Assembly (NCBI RefSeq): GCF_002967715.1
Contig: NZ_PUIA01000040.1
Location: 1-33,899, forward strand
Origin: Blastopirellula marina
Lineage (GTDB): Bacteria; Planctomycetota; Planctomycetia; Pirellulales; Pirellulaceae
Length of the DNA: 33,899 nucleotides
Direction: 5' to 3'
Below are positions 26,228 to 33,899 of the stretch, one piece after another; the stretch's first letter is position 1, and every line of letters begins with the position of its first letter. The translations under genes and the position numbers were made by a program. The notes beneath the pieces are model-generated. The model worked only from the letters and a program-made list of their open reading frames with translations. It did no database searches and had not been told where the DNA came from.

Positions 26228-27394
26228 ATGGAACCGCAACAGATTCAAACGCTACTGGATGAAACGAGCGAGGTTTGTGTTTCGATTTACATGCCCATGT
26301 TTCGGTGGGGACGGGAAGTCCAGCAGAACGAAATTCGCTTTAAGAATTTGATGAGAGATGCTGCTTCACTACTCAGCATCGATCAGGTGTGCGATTCGAA
26401 ATGTCGCGAGGCCATTCTCAAACGGTTGGAACGTTTTCGTGACGATGAGAAGCAAGACGCCTGGCGGCATCCTTCTGCTGGATTGGCGCTGTTTGTCACG
26501 CCAAAGTCTTTGGAAGTGCATCAGATGGGATGCACGTTGACCGAGCAAGTGCATGTGGGGGATCGATTCTATTTGCGTCCTCTGTTACCGGCACTGCACG
26601 GCGATGGTCGCTTCGTGTTGATTGCCGTCAGTCAAAATCAGGTGCGATTGTTTGAAGGCAATGCCGATGGTTTGGCAGAACGTGTTCCGGCCGAACTCCC
26701 CGAGAACTTGAAAGACGCGCTCAACATCGACGAATACATCACGTCGATCCAGCACTTCAGTTATGCTCGTGGCGGCGAAGTCGACACGATGTATCACGGC
26801 CAGGGAGCCGGGGACGACGACCCCAAGCAAACGATCCTCCAGTTCTTTCATCGCATGGATGATCCTCTGAGTCTATTCCTGGAAGGACGCAATGACCCGC
26901 TGGTATTCGCTGGCGTTGAATATCTGTATCCCGTTTTCAAGGAAGCGATTCGCTATCGCTACCTATTGCCAGATAGTGTCCATGGCAACTTCGACAACGC
27001 ATCGATGGACGAGCTTCACGAGAAAGCATGGCAGGTAGTAAAGCCGCATTTCCAGCAAGAATGCGATCGTGCGATATCCAACTATCACGATGCCTACGGC
27101 CAGAACCTCGCAACCAATGACCTTGAGACGATTCTCAGAGCATCGGAAATGGGAGCGATCGAGGCCTTGCTGATTCGAGAAGATACGGCCATTTGGGGGC
27201 ATGTCGACCGCGATGGGCACGTGCAGGACGACGGCGTCCCCAATGAGATCAGTCACGATCTACTGGACGATGCCGCGGTGGAAACACTGAAGAACGGCGG
27301 AGATGTATTCGTCGTTCGCGAAGCGGATTTCCCCGAGAAAGATTGTTCGGCCGTTGCACGCCTGCGATTCGATGTTGGCGCGATGACGAGCTAG
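26228..27394 (+). CDS. baeRF-like protein (bacterial homolog of archaeo-eukaryotic release factors)
   Basis: The protein has 388 residues. It shows the pattern of the bacterial archaeo-eukaryotic release factor families, probably the RF3-like branch: an N-terminal VCVSIYMPMFRWGREVQQNEIRFKN, a middle domain with LRPLLPALHGDGRFVLIAVSQNQVRLFEG, and a C-terminal L7Ae/eRF1-like part ending in GGDVFVVREADFP. These proteins are proposed to act in ribosome rescue or stress-induced translation control. The catalytic GGQ is not present; the region around FSYARGGEVDTMYHGQGAGDDD is where relatives carry a variable glycine-rich loop. AAGGAG 10 bases before the ATG supports the start. It is divergent from the ZIP-type gene, 210 bases away. 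Confidence 0.7.
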   Translation: MEPQQIQTLLDETSEVCVSIYMPMFRWGREVQQNEIRFKNLMRDAASLLSIDQVCDSKCREAILKRLERFRDDEKQDAWRHPSAGLALFVTPKSLEVHQMGCTLTEQVHVGDRFYLRPLLPALHGDGRFVLIAVSQNQVRLFEGNADGLAERVPAELPENLKDALNIDEYITSIQHFSYARGGEVDTMYHGQGAGDDDPKQTILQFFHRMDDPLSLFLEGRNDPLVFAGVEYLYPVFKEAIRYRYLLPDSVHGNFDNASMDELHEKAWQVVKPHFQQECDRAISNYHDAYGQNLATNDLETILRASEMGAIEALLIREDTAIWGHVDRDGHVQDDGVPNEISHDLLDDAAVETLKNGGDVFVVREADFPEKDCSAVARLRFDVGAMTS

Positions 27395-27442
27395 TTTCAT
27401 GCACAGCGCGACCTGCCGGTTTCTCTGGTCGCACTGTGTCTT

Positions 27443-28459
27443 CTAGTCCATGAGCCCTTTGCCCTTGGCGGCCATAATCTTTTGAATGTGTTCGACCGAT
27501 TTGGTCGTCACCATGCGGCCCCGAGGCGTACGAACGAGAAGTTCGGTGCGCAACAGGAACGGCTCGACTTCGTCTGCCAGAGTTTCAGGGGCAGCATTCA
27601 TCGTATGGGCGATAGCCTCGATGCCGGCCGGCCCACCGGCGAAGACGCGGATGATCGTGTTTAAGTATTTGCGATCTTGGTTGTCGAGCCCAAGAGAATC
27701 GATTTCCTGCATCGCCATCGCGTCTTGAGCCAACTGCATGGTGATGTGCCCGTCGGCCTTGCTGGTCACGTAGTCGCGGATCCATCGCAAGCGATTGTTC
27801 GCTACGCGTGGCGTACCACGGCTTCGCTTCGAGATCTCGAGCGATGCATCATCGTCGATGGTGACGTCCAGTTTACGGGAATTTCGTCGAATGATCTCGG
27901 CGAGTTCTTCGTTGGTATAAAAGTCGAGGTGCTCGCGAAGCGGGAAGCGATCTCGCAGTGGAGCGGTCAGCATCCCGCTACGGGTTGTCGCTCCGATCAA
28001 CGTAAACGGTTTGATTTGCAAATTGATTGTCCGCGCATTGGTCCCTTCACCGAGAACGATATCGATTCGGAAATCTTCCATCGCCGTGTACAAGTACTCT
28101 TCGACCGCTTTGGGTAGGCGATGGATTTCGTCGATAAAGAGAATCGACTTTTCGTCGGCATTGGTCAGGTAAGGAACCAGATCCTTGGGAGCCTGCAGCG
28201 CCGGTCCGGATGTTAGCTGGAAATTGACGCCAAGATCTTTGGGGATACAGGTCGCGAAGGTCGTTTTGCCCAGACCTGGGGGGCCATCGAAGAGAATATG
28301 TCCGAGCGGTTCGTCCCGTTTGACGGCCGCATCGACGACCACTTTCAGGCGTTCGCGCACTTCAAGTTGGCCAACCATTTCGGAAATGGATTGCGGGCGG
28401 AGGCTCTTGTCTTCTTCGTTTGGGCTGCTTTCGCCTTGCAGTATCGCTTCCCTGCCCAT
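27443..28459 (-). CDS. ruvB: Holliday junction branch migration ATPase RuvB
   Basis: The protein has 338 residues from MGREAILQGE, chosen because AAAAAGG precedes it by 7 bases; an upstream in-frame start would add 17 residues not seen in the family. Walker A is DGPPGLGKTT (58-67), Walker B is LFIDEIHRL (107-115). The sensor segment is TLIGATTRSGMLTAPLRDRF, and the C-terminal winged helix contains GGPAGIEAIAHTMN and TPRGR. RuvB forms the hexameric motor that moves Holliday junctions with RuvA. In this genome it is separated from ruvC-ruvA by about 3 kb and by tspO and other genes, and the DNA on the tspO side is divergent. Confidence 0.97.
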   Translation of the reverse strand: MGREAILQGESSPNEEDKSLRPQSISEMVGQLEVRERLKVVVDAAVKRDEPLGHILFDGPPGLGKTTFATCIPKDLGVNFQLTSGPALQAPKDLVPYLTNADEKSILFIDEIHRLPKAVEEYLYTAMEDFRIDIVLGEGTNARTINLQIKPFTLIGATTRSGMLTAPLRDRFPLREHLDFYTNEELAEIIRRNSRKLDVTIDDDASLEISKRSRGTPRVANNRLRWIRDYVTSKADGHITMQLAQDAMAMQEIDSLGLDNQDRKYLNTIIRVFAGGPAGIEAIAHTMNAAPETLADEVEPFLLRTELLVRTPRGRMVTTKSVEHIQKIMAAKGKGLMD

Positions 28460-28599
28460 TGGAAAAACCTTTTTCCGTGATAAATTTGCGAGTCTAATGC
28501 CTGATAGCAACTGAACAGGTGTTGACTATCGCCGTCCACTATAACAAATAGAGGATGAGGTCGAAAAGTTCGGTATTCTCCCGATACAAGGCAGGTCAC

Positions 28600-29106
28600 A
28601 TGGATTCCGCAACGAATCAACCCGAAGTAACGCCCTTCTGGCAAAGTGCTCTGGGGCTAGTAGGGTGGATCATCCTTTGTTTTACGGCAGCGGGTGTTGG
28701 CTCATCATTTACCTTGCCGCAGATCGAAACCTGGTATGCAGAACTCAATAAACCATCGTTCAATCCACCAAATTGGATCTTTGGCCCTGTTTGGTCGACG
28801 CTTTACTTGATGATGGCGGTCGCCGTTTGGTTGATCTGGAAGAACGCAGGCTGGGTAAATGCCCCTCACTCGCTGGGGATGTGGTGCTTTCAACTGCTTT
28901 TGAACACGACCTGGTCTGTCATTTTTTTCGGGCTTGAAAACCCGAAGCTGGCAGCCGTCGAGATCACTGTACTTTGGATTTCGATTCTGATTGTCGTGGT
29001 CATGTTCTGGCGTCACGACCGTCAGGCTTCGCTATTGATGGTCCCTTACCTGCTTTGGGTATCGTTCGCCGCAGTGCTGAACTTCTCGATCGTTGCACTC
29101 AATTGA
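28600..29106 (+). CDS. tspO: TspO/MBR family membrane protein
   Basis: The protein has 168 residues from MDSATNQPEV; the codon 15 residues upstream lacks a ribosome site, whereas AAGGCAGGT precedes this one. Five hydrophobic helices and the family hallmarks are visible: GSSFTLPQIETWYAELNKPSFNPPNWIFGPVW (read as two parts, the WY-L-KP-F-PP and FGPVW signatures) and the C-terminal LLMVPYLLWVSFAAVLN. TspO proteins are outer- or inner-membrane tetrapyrrole/cholesterol-binding proteins involved in stress and porphyrin handling. It is divergent from ruvB with 140 bases between them. Confidence 0.95.
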   Translation: MDSATNQPEVTPFWQSALGLVGWIILCFTAAGVGSSFTLPQIETWYAELNKPSFNPPNWIFGPVWSTLYLMMAVAVWLIWKNAGWVNAPHSLGMWCFQLLLNTTWSVIFFGLENPKLAAVEITVLWISILIVVVMFWRHDRQASLLMVPYLLWVSFAAVLNFSIVALN

Positions 29107-29261
29107 TGATGGGCCTGATTCAGGAGCAGGCGAATTGTCTGATTAGCGGCCAGTTGAACGTCGTCGCGTGGCGTTTTCCTCGGAAGTCGAACCATTGGCA
29201 CCGTCTTTGCGGATAGGAGATTCACACTCCCATCATTTCCAAACGCAAAGGAACCCAGACA

Positions 29262-29384
29262 ATGACTGAAATCGTAGTGCATGACATGGTAAACGATGTT
29301 TCTGATCAACTTCACATGGACAAGTGCGAAGCAGAACAAGTTCTCGAAGGGATGGTCTACGAATTCGTCGACGATGAGGAATGA
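29262..29384 (+). CDS. 40-residue acidic small protein
   Basis: ATG at 29262 with an AAAGGAA ribosome site about 8 bases upstream, ending at TGA 29384. The product (MTEIVVHDMVNDVSDQLHMD at the start, ending YEFVDDEE) is strongly acidic, with alternating hydrophobic residues that could form a helix pair. No family is recognised. The start signal, codon use and clean fit into the gap between tspO and a convergent gene favour a real gene. It ends 9 bases from the stop of the zinc-ribbon gene at 29394, so the two transcripts converge. Confidence 0.6.
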   Translation: MTEIVVHDMVNDVSDQLHMDKCEAEQVLEGMVYEFVDDEE

Positions 29385-29393
29385 TTCAACGCA

Positions 29394-30386
29394 TCAGCCG
29401 CTGAATAGGCTGGCCAGACCTCCGCAAAGCATGGCAATGATCGCAATGCCTAAGCCTACGGCGAGAACTGTGCCGAGCACCATGAACAGGCGGTGATACG
29501 AAACAGGGCCGTGCCCTGTTGAGCGTCCATTCTGTCCGTTGACGAGAAATCGGTAGACTTCGTCCTTGTACTGGTAGGCCATAATCCAGACTGGTAACAG
29601 CATTGGCTCGCTGCTCATATTCTGGATACGAAGATTGACCTGCACGTTGCGGCTTCGCGGCGGGACGAACTTCATATCAACCGCTTTCCGCTCGAGTGAT
29701 TCGAGGCCCGACTTGGCCATCGGGCGAGCATACTTGCGAGCGACGTTGAACTGCTCCACCGTGTACTGATCCAGGTGGGCATCTTTGGGGGAAATGCCTT
29801 GGCTCATGTCGAAGGGACAGAGCTGAGATGTTTCATTGGGTGTTAAGGCACCACTAGCCCCTACCAAAACGCCTTCGTAACGGGCTCGATGTTCGCCTGA
29901 CAAAGGGTACCAGTCACCGCTGGCACCCATCGGTGTCTGACTTGTATCAGCCGTCCAAAAAGTCGCGACATCGGCCGAGAACACCCAGTACGGTACGTAA
30001 ACCGGTACCATATTCTTCACCACCGCTCGCTCTGAGATGTCGGGCGGTCGCCAGAAGCCTTGGCCGATCGCCTCGCGCATTTCTTTTCGTGCTTCAGCTT
30101 CTGACACGCGAAACGGAATGACCTTGGTCGCCGCGATAACTTTATGGTCTTTCCCCTTTTCTAGGTTTGTCGATCCGCAAAAGGGGCATCGCAGAGCTTC
30201 CGCTTCGGCAGAATAGCTCATGGCCGCGCCGCATCCGCTGCAACTGAAGCTGTGGGTGGATAGTGTGGAGTCAGGTGTATGCGCGTCTTGGCGGTGAGGA
30301 GCTTCCGTTCCGCAATTGCCACAGAACAGATCTTCCTCGTCGATCAATCCACCGCAAACCGTACATTTCTCAAGCAGATCACTCAT
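29394..30386 (-). CDS. Zinc-ribbon membrane-anchored protein, paralog 2
   Basis: The protein has 330 residues. Two N-terminal zinc ribbons are visible: CTVCGGLIDEEDLFCGNCG (8-26) and CSGCGAAMSYSAEAEALRCPFCG (about 49-71). A large beta-rich middle follows with VIPFRVSEAEARKEM, VPVYVPYWVFSAD and GDWYPLSGEHRARYEG. The C-terminus has the signature VYRFLVNGQNGRSTG and one or two membrane helices (LGTVLAVGLGIAIIAMLCGG). It is clearly paralogous to the protein at 30412-31545, 25 bases upstream in the same direction. Function is unknown; the zinc ribbons face the cytoplasm, inferred from the lack of a signal peptide. Confidence 0.8.
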   Translation of the reverse strand: MSDLLEKCTVCGGLIDEEDLFCGNCGTEAPHRQDAHTPDSTLSTHSFSCSGCGAAMSYSAEAEALRCPFCGSTNLEKGKDHKVIAATKVIPFRVSEAEARKEMREAIGQGFWRPPDISERAVVKNMVPVYVPYWVFSADVATFWTADTSQTPMGASGDWYPLSGEHRARYEGVLVGASGALTPNETSQLCPFDMSQGISPKDAHLDQYTVEQFNVARKYARPMAKSGLESLERKAVDMKFVPPRSRNVQVNLRIQNMSSEPMLLPVWIMAYQYKDEVYRFLVNGQNGRSTGHGPVSYHRLFMVLGTVLAVGLGIAIIAMLCGGLASLFSG

Positions 30387-30411
30387 GGGGCTGGGCTTTC
30401 TCTCCGACTCC

Positions 30412-31545
30412 TTATTTCATCATTACTGAGATGAGCAGAATGATGAGAATGAACAGGATCAAAAGACCCACGCCACCACCAACGACACCCCAAATGCGAG
30501 TCCACGAGACAGGCTTGTCCCCGTTGATCAGGCCCGTTTGTCCATTGACCAGAAACCGATAGACCTTGTCTTGGTAGCGATAGGTCAACAGGTAAATGGG
30601 CAGCAGATACAGGTCGGAGTTTTCATACGAGAATTCCGTCTTCACAACCAGGCTACGGCTCGTATCGCCAGGCAGGAATTGGCGAATGTTTGTCTGTTCG
30701 CGGCGATAGAATTCTTCGTAGCAGATCTTTTGTGCCTCGGCGATTTCCATCTGGTACTCTTCGGCTGCCCAGCCGGCCAGGAAGTACGGTTCGTACCGTT
30801 TGGCAGCCAAAAGGGTAAATGGCTTGATACGGTCGGCATCCGCTTGTGTCAAACCCTTGCTGGCCGAGATCATGTAGCCGCTGTAGTACCTATGGTGTCT
30901 GCCGGAAAGAGGCCACCATTCCGTATGTTGAACACGGCGCGTTTTGGTGACCATCTTTCCGTTTTCCATGGTCGTGTACGATTCGGTCTTGTACCAATAC
31001 TCACCGATCGAGGCGCTCCAGCGACTTTCGGCCAGCATCGAGAAGCTCCAGAACGGAAGATACACACCGCAGAGCTTGTCTTCGATCTCGGCCATGTGCA
31101 AGTCACCGGGCCGGTACCAATCGTTTCCTTTAATCCACGCGCGAAACTTTTCCATTGCCATGTCAGGCGTCACGCGGAAAGGAATCACAAACTCCGGCAG
31201 TTGCCGGCCCGAGACTTCGGGAGAGTACTCAACGACATACGTCGAATCGCAGAAAGGGCAGACGTAACTCAACTCTTGTGGATCAATCGAAACATTCGCG
31301 CCGCATGTCTTGCAGTGGAAATACTTCTTGATCGACTGCCTGGCTTCCGCTTTCTTCTCGGCTACTCCTTTGATTTCGTGAGGCGTACCGCACGCAGGAC
31401 AGAACTTATCGTTCGGTTCCACCGGGCAGCCGCACGCTTTGCAAGGCGTGCCCTGCGGCTGAGGCACCTCAGCAGCAACTAACTCATCGTCCGCAACCGA
31501 CTCGGCGGCGACTAGCTGTTCTTCATTGTCTACGACGTCCGGCAT
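30412..31545 (-). CDS. Zinc-ribbon membrane-anchored protein, paralog 1
   Basis: The protein has 377 residues. After an acidic N-terminus there are two zinc ribbons (CKACGCPVEPNDKFCPACG, then CKTCGANVSI...VCPFCD), the TFIIB-like arrangement. The middle contains FVIPFRVTPDMAMEKF, GVYLPFWSFSMLAES and WWPLSGRHHRYYSGYM. The tail has VYRFLVNGQTGLING followed by a C-terminal hydrophobic helix (VVGGGVGLLILFILIILL). It follows ruvA by 42 bases and precedes its paralog by 25, so all may be one operon with ruvC and ruvA. A tail-anchored, cytoplasm-facing topology is inferred. No enzymatic motif is seen. Confidence 0.8.
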   Translation of the reverse strand: MPDVVDNEEQLVAAESVADDELVAAEVPQPQGTPCKACGCPVEPNDKFCPACGTPHEIKGVAEKKAEARQSIKKYFHCKTCGANVSIDPQELSYVCPFCDSTYVVEYSPEVSGRQLPEFVIPFRVTPDMAMEKFRAWIKGNDWYRPGDLHMAEIEDKLCGVYLPFWSFSMLAESRWSASIGEYWYKTESYTTMENGKMVTKTRRVQHTEWWPLSGRHHRYYSGYMISASKGLTQADADRIKPFTLLAAKRYEPYFLAGWAAEEYQMEIAEAQKICYEEFYRREQTNIRQFLPGDTSRSLVVKTEFSYENSDLYLLPIYLLTYRYQDKVYRFLVNGQTGLINGDKPVSWTRIWGVVGGGVGLLILFILIILLISVMMK

Positions 31546-31587
31546 GATGAGTTGGGATAGTGAGGAAGTGTATTGATGGAGAGTGAG

Positions 31588-32217
31588 TTATCCCTCTTGA
31601 TGAGCAATTTTGTACACTGCCTGGACTAAGGAATCCACGTCCTTGTAGCTCTTTTTCTCGGCGACGGCTGCGTCGAGTAGCTTTCTGGCTTGGGTTTCCG
31701 AGTGACCCAGTTGCAGGAGAACCTCGAAGGTTTCCGTGACGACGTCTCGCGAAATTTCGGGGCTCTCGCCATCCGCTCCGGAGATCAACAAGGCAAATTT
31801 CGGGACCTTACGGCGCAGCTTCGCCACAATTCGGTCGGCGGTGGCCGGACCGATCCCAGGCAAGGCCGATAGTCCTTTAGCATCCTGTTGTTCGATCTGA
31901 TTAGCGACTTCTTGGACCGGACGGACCATGGCCCGCAAAGCTTTTTTTACGCCGACCCCGTCCACGGAGCAAAACAGCTCGAAAAACTCGCGTTCGATGT
32001 GATTGGAAAAACCAACCAGGCGAGGGCTCATTCTCCCGCGGGAAGGATCGCCGTCCAGGTAGTTGATTGTGTGAAAGGAAACCTTTTGGCCAATTTGCGA
32101 CTGAACCTGGCGACGCACGAACTCCGGCACCAGCACTTCGTATTCGAAGGGGTCGGCGGCAATCGTCACGCTGGTGATTTCGACCGAGACCAGTTTGCCG
32201 GTGATTTTCGTAATCAA
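31588..32217 (-). CDS. ruvA: Holliday junction DNA-binding protein RuvA
   Basis: The protein has 209 residues. The N-terminal OB-fold starts [19 protein letters not shown] with a TTG start codon, and this point matches the usual beginning of RuvA. The middle helix-hairpin-helix motif is [21 protein letters not shown] (about 113-133). The C-terminal RuvB-contacting domain follows ([20 protein letters not shown]). RuvA tetramers hold the four-way junction for RuvB. The gene follows ruvC by 27 bases in the same operon. The rare start codon and modest ribosome site (ACGGAA) suggest limited translation or coupling to ruvC. Confidence 0.96.
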   Translation of the reverse strand: MITKITGKLVSVEITSVTIAADPFEYEVLVPEFVRRQVQSQIGQKVSFHTINYLDGDPSRGRMSPRLVGFSNHIEREFFELFCSVDGVGVKKALRAMVRPVQEVANQIEQQDAKGLSALPGIGPATADRIVAKLRRKVPKFALLISGADGESPEISRDVVTETFEVLLQLGHSETQARKLLDAAVAEKKSYKDVDSLVQAVYKIAHQEG

Positions 32218-32244
32218 GGGGGAATTCCGTTTCGAGAGGTGTTG

Positions 32245-32739
32245 TTAAATGGTCGTTGCGATTTTGCTGAGGTAGTGGTGGCACAATGCCACCGCCAAGG
32301 CATCCGCCACGTCGGCAGGCTCTGGCACGGCCGAAAGCCCAAGTTCGCGACGAATCGAGTCTTGCATTTGGCTTTTAGGGGCACGACCGCTACCGGTCAG
32401 GATCTTTTTGATTTGCGTGGCAGCGTAGCTGTGGAAGGTCAAATCATTCTGTGCCGCTGCCAGGCAGAGCACGCCACGGGCATGTCCCATGATGATCGCC
32501 GTTTTTGGGCGCTCGTAGTGCGAGTACAGCTCTTCCATCGCCATCACCGTCGGTTTGAGCGACGTGATCACGTCGGTGATGCCTTCATAAATCTCGCGTA
32601 CTCGGGCTGGCACGTCTCCCCGCGATTTTCCACGCACCACTCCCGCTTCAACAATCGAAACACCAGACGGACCGACATCGATCACACCATAGCCGGTGAT
32701 GTTAAGACCAGGATCGATGCCAAGGATACGTTTCCGCAT
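32245..32739 (-). CDS. ruvC: Holliday junction resolvase RuvC
   Basis: The protein has 164 residues from MRKRILGIDPG; an upstream in-frame extension runs through a palindromic repeat and is discarded. AGGA precedes this ATG by 6 bases. The four acidic catalytic residues fit the family: D9 (GIDPG), E70 (MAMEE), D143 and D146 (PADVADALA). RuvC cuts Holliday junctions symmetrically in the RuvABC resolvasome. It heads a ruvC-ruvA-zinc ribbon unit and follows cysS across a repeat-filled 138-base gap. Confidence 0.97.
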   Translation of the reverse strand: MRKRILGIDPGLNITGYGVIDVGPSGVSIVEAGVVRGKSRGDVPARVREIYEGITDVITSLKPTVMAMEELYSHYERPKTAIIMGHARGVLCLAAAQNDLTFHSYAATQIKKILTGSGRAPKSQMQDSIRRELGLSAVPEPADVADALAVALCHHYLSKIATTI

Positions 32740-32767
32740 GGAAGTCCTAGGGAGTAAGCGAAGCAAG

Positions 32768-32806
32768 GCCCCTCGCCCCTTGGGGGAGAGGGTTAGGGTG
32801 AGGGGC
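32768..32806. repeat. Interspersed palindromic repeat, GC-rich
   Basis: An outer stem GCCCCTC (32768-32774) pairs with GAGGGGC (32800-32806), and an inner GCCCC-TT-GGGG hairpin nests within it, around the run GAGAGGGTTAGGGTGAGG. This CCCTCACCC/AACCCTCTCCC pattern is a dispersed element found between genes in many bacterial genomes. It sits between cysS and ruvC, just upstream of the ruvC ribosome site. Confidence 0.6.
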
Positions 32807-32840
32807 GACCCTGGTACACGCTTCCCAACCATCGCCCTGC

Positions 32841-32865
32841 CCCTCTCCCTGGAAAAGGGAAAGGG
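32841..32865. repeat. Second half-element of the dispersed repeat
   Basis: CCCTCTCCCT and AGGGAAAGGG pair over 10 bases with one mismatch around GGAAA, 13 bases from the cysS stop. Its sequence resembles the other half of the same repeat type seen at 32768-32806. No T-run follows on the minus strand, so it is a weak terminator candidate at best. Confidence 0.45.
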
Positions 32866-32877
32866 AACTGGATCAGG

Positions 32878-33899
32878 TTAACCTTTACGCCAGAGCGTAC
32901 CGTCTTTGCGGTCTTCCAGCGTGATGCCGCACTCGGTCAGGCGATCGCGGATGAGGTCGCTCGTTTCGAAGTCTTTCTTCTTCCGCGAGTTGGCTCGAAT
33001 CTCGATGACCAGGCCCATCAGGGCATCGACCAGTCCGGCATCTTCGCTCGAATCGGCTTCCGGCTTGTCGGTAAACAAACCCAGGATGGCAGACAATTCG
33101 CGAATGGTAGCCATGGCTTGATCCAGCGAACTGGTATCGGCACCCTTGGTCTCTTCCAGCTTGTTCTGGTCGATGTACTTGTTCACGCCGCGGACGATCT
33201 CGAACAACTCGCTCACACCGCCACCGGTGTTGAAGTCGTCGTCCATCTTTTCGAGGTAAGCGTCGCGATGCTTCTTGAGCAGTGTCAGAAGTTCGTCGCT
33301 GCCAGCTTCGATCTCGCCTTCCTTGCGGGTTTTGGCGGTCTCGATGTCATAGAAGCTGATGCCGGTGATCCGTTCGTAGCGTTCGAACAAACGGTAGAAC
33401 GTATCGAGCCCGATACCGGCCTCTTCGATCGCTGGTTCGCTGAACAGGATCGTGCTGCGGTAATGGGTTCGTAGCAGGAAGAAGCGAATGCGTTCGCCCC
33501 CCTGGCGGTCGATTAGCGAGTGCAAACCGCCAGCGCCACCGCTACGGCTCATCTTGCCGCTGGCGGCTTCCCCTTCGGTCGCACCTTTTTCGCGTTCGGC
33601 CTTGCCGCCGATCTTGCCGGCGCTCGGGTCGCTTCGCAGTAGTCCGTTGTGCATCCAGTAGTTGACCATCGGCTTGCCGTGGCAGCATTCGCTTTGGGCA
33701 ATTTCGTTTTCGTGATGGGGGAAGGTCAGGTCGAGACCGCCACCGTGGATATCAAAGGTCTCGCCGAGAATGCTTTTGCTCATCGCCGAGCATTCGATAT
33801 GCCAGCCTGGGCGACCTTGTCCCCACGGGCTGTCCCAGGAAGGTTCGCCAGGCTTGGCTTTCTTCCACAGGGCGAAGTCCCCCGGCGAGCGTTTGCTGG
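32878..33899 (-). CDS. cysS: Cysteinyl-tRNA synthetase, 5' part missing (window edge)
   Basis: The frame is open to the window end, giving about 339 C-terminal residues. [20 protein letters not shown] and the KMSKS-like loop (GKMSRSGG) are class-I CysRS motifs with the zinc-binding cysteine and histidines. The enzyme charges tRNA-Cys with cysteine. Between NYWMHNGLL and KMSRS there is an insertion of about 24 residues ([20 protein letters not shown] onward) that short bacterial CysRS lacks, and KMSKS is followed by an unusual [16 protein letters not shown]. The C-terminal DALR/anticodon part reads through [13 protein letters not shown]-type segments to GTLWRKG. The start codon lies beyond base 33899. 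Confidence 0.95.
   Translation of the reverse strand, partial: SKRSPGDFALWKKAKPGEPSWDSPWGQGRPGWHIECSAMSKSILGETFDIHGGGLDLTFPHHENEIAQSECCHGKPMVNYWMHNGLLRSDPSAGKIGGKAEREKGATEGEAASGKMSRSGGAGGLHSLIDRQGGERIRFFLLRTHYRSTILFSEPAIEEAGIGLDTFYRLFERYERITGISFYDIETAKTRKEGEIEAGSDELLTLLKKHRDAYLEKMDDDFNTGGGVSELFEIVRGVNKYIDQNKLEETKGADTSSLDQAMATIRELSAILGLFTDKPEADSSEDAGLVDALMGLVIEIRANSRKKKDFETSDLIRDRLTECGITLEDRKDGTLWRKG

Noticed and set aside
30538-31482. Plus-strand open frame of 314 codons.
   Set aside because: Antisense to the zinc-ribbon gene whose product has clear motifs; arginine/valine/leucine-rich shadow.
31888-32757. Plus-strand open frame of 289 codons.
   Set aside because: Antisense to ruvA and ruvC.

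Overview
The window looks like a chromosomal segment of a planctomycete, most likely of the Pirellulaceae (Blastopirellula/Bremerella/Rhodopirellula type). The evidence is a secreted protein ending in a planctomycete-type cytochrome c (PSCyt1-like) domain, an exported arylsulfatase, a BamB/PQQ-like propeller, a SASA-type esterase, a PhoD-like phosphatase with a Tat-type signal, moderate GC and mostly short monocistronic units. No phage, transposon or CRISPR array is visible.

Layout. 1-1218 is an AT-richer edge with a palindromic repeat and a P-loop ATPase that looks cut at its C-terminus. 1706-5447 holds secreted or periplasmic proteins: a heme-binding toroid/PSCyt1 protein, an esterase and an SH3-TPR protein. 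5653-12743 holds an AraC regulator divergent from a zinc alcohol dehydrogenase that has lost its structural-zinc cysteines, then a propeller protein, an aldo/keto reductase, a DEDDh exonuclease, an HdeD-like membrane protein and a beta-carbonic anhydrase. 12871-13854 is poorly coding, with a small ORF, possible gene remnants and a terminator. 14748-19179 is a DUF58 / transglutaminase-like / MoxR operon in which the transglutaminase-like member lacks its cysteine nucleophile. 19368-22700 is a convergent sulfatase and PhoD-like phosphatase pair sharing one terminator hairpin.

The most striking part is 22926-25057 on the minus strand, a Ro60/Y RNA system. In transcription order it has a strong terminator hairpin, a canonical but odd tRNA-Gln(UUG), a spacer hairpin, two tandem Y-RNA-like genes and a Ro60 (TROVE/Rsr) gene with its own Shine-Dalgarno and a terminator after its stop. 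Each Y-like RNA has a long closing stem made by its two ends, the same internal loop (TGCC facing CTTC), and inside that a circularly permuted tRNA module: T-arm, 3' acceptor strand, 12-nt cap loop, 5' acceptor strand. The first RNA also keeps a full D-arm and the second has lost it. This is the topology expected of YrlA-type bacterial Y RNAs that mimic tRNA and tether Ro60 to an effector nuclease.

The right part (25305-33899) holds a ZIP-family transporter, a protein resembling bacterial archaeo-eukaryotic release factor homologs (baeRF), ruvB, tspO, a 40-residue acidic protein, two paralogous zinc-ribbon membrane proteins in one operon with ruvC and ruvA, interspersed palindromic repeats, and the 3' part of cysS, which runs off the window end. 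Product names rest on motifs read by eye; no database search or folding program was run.
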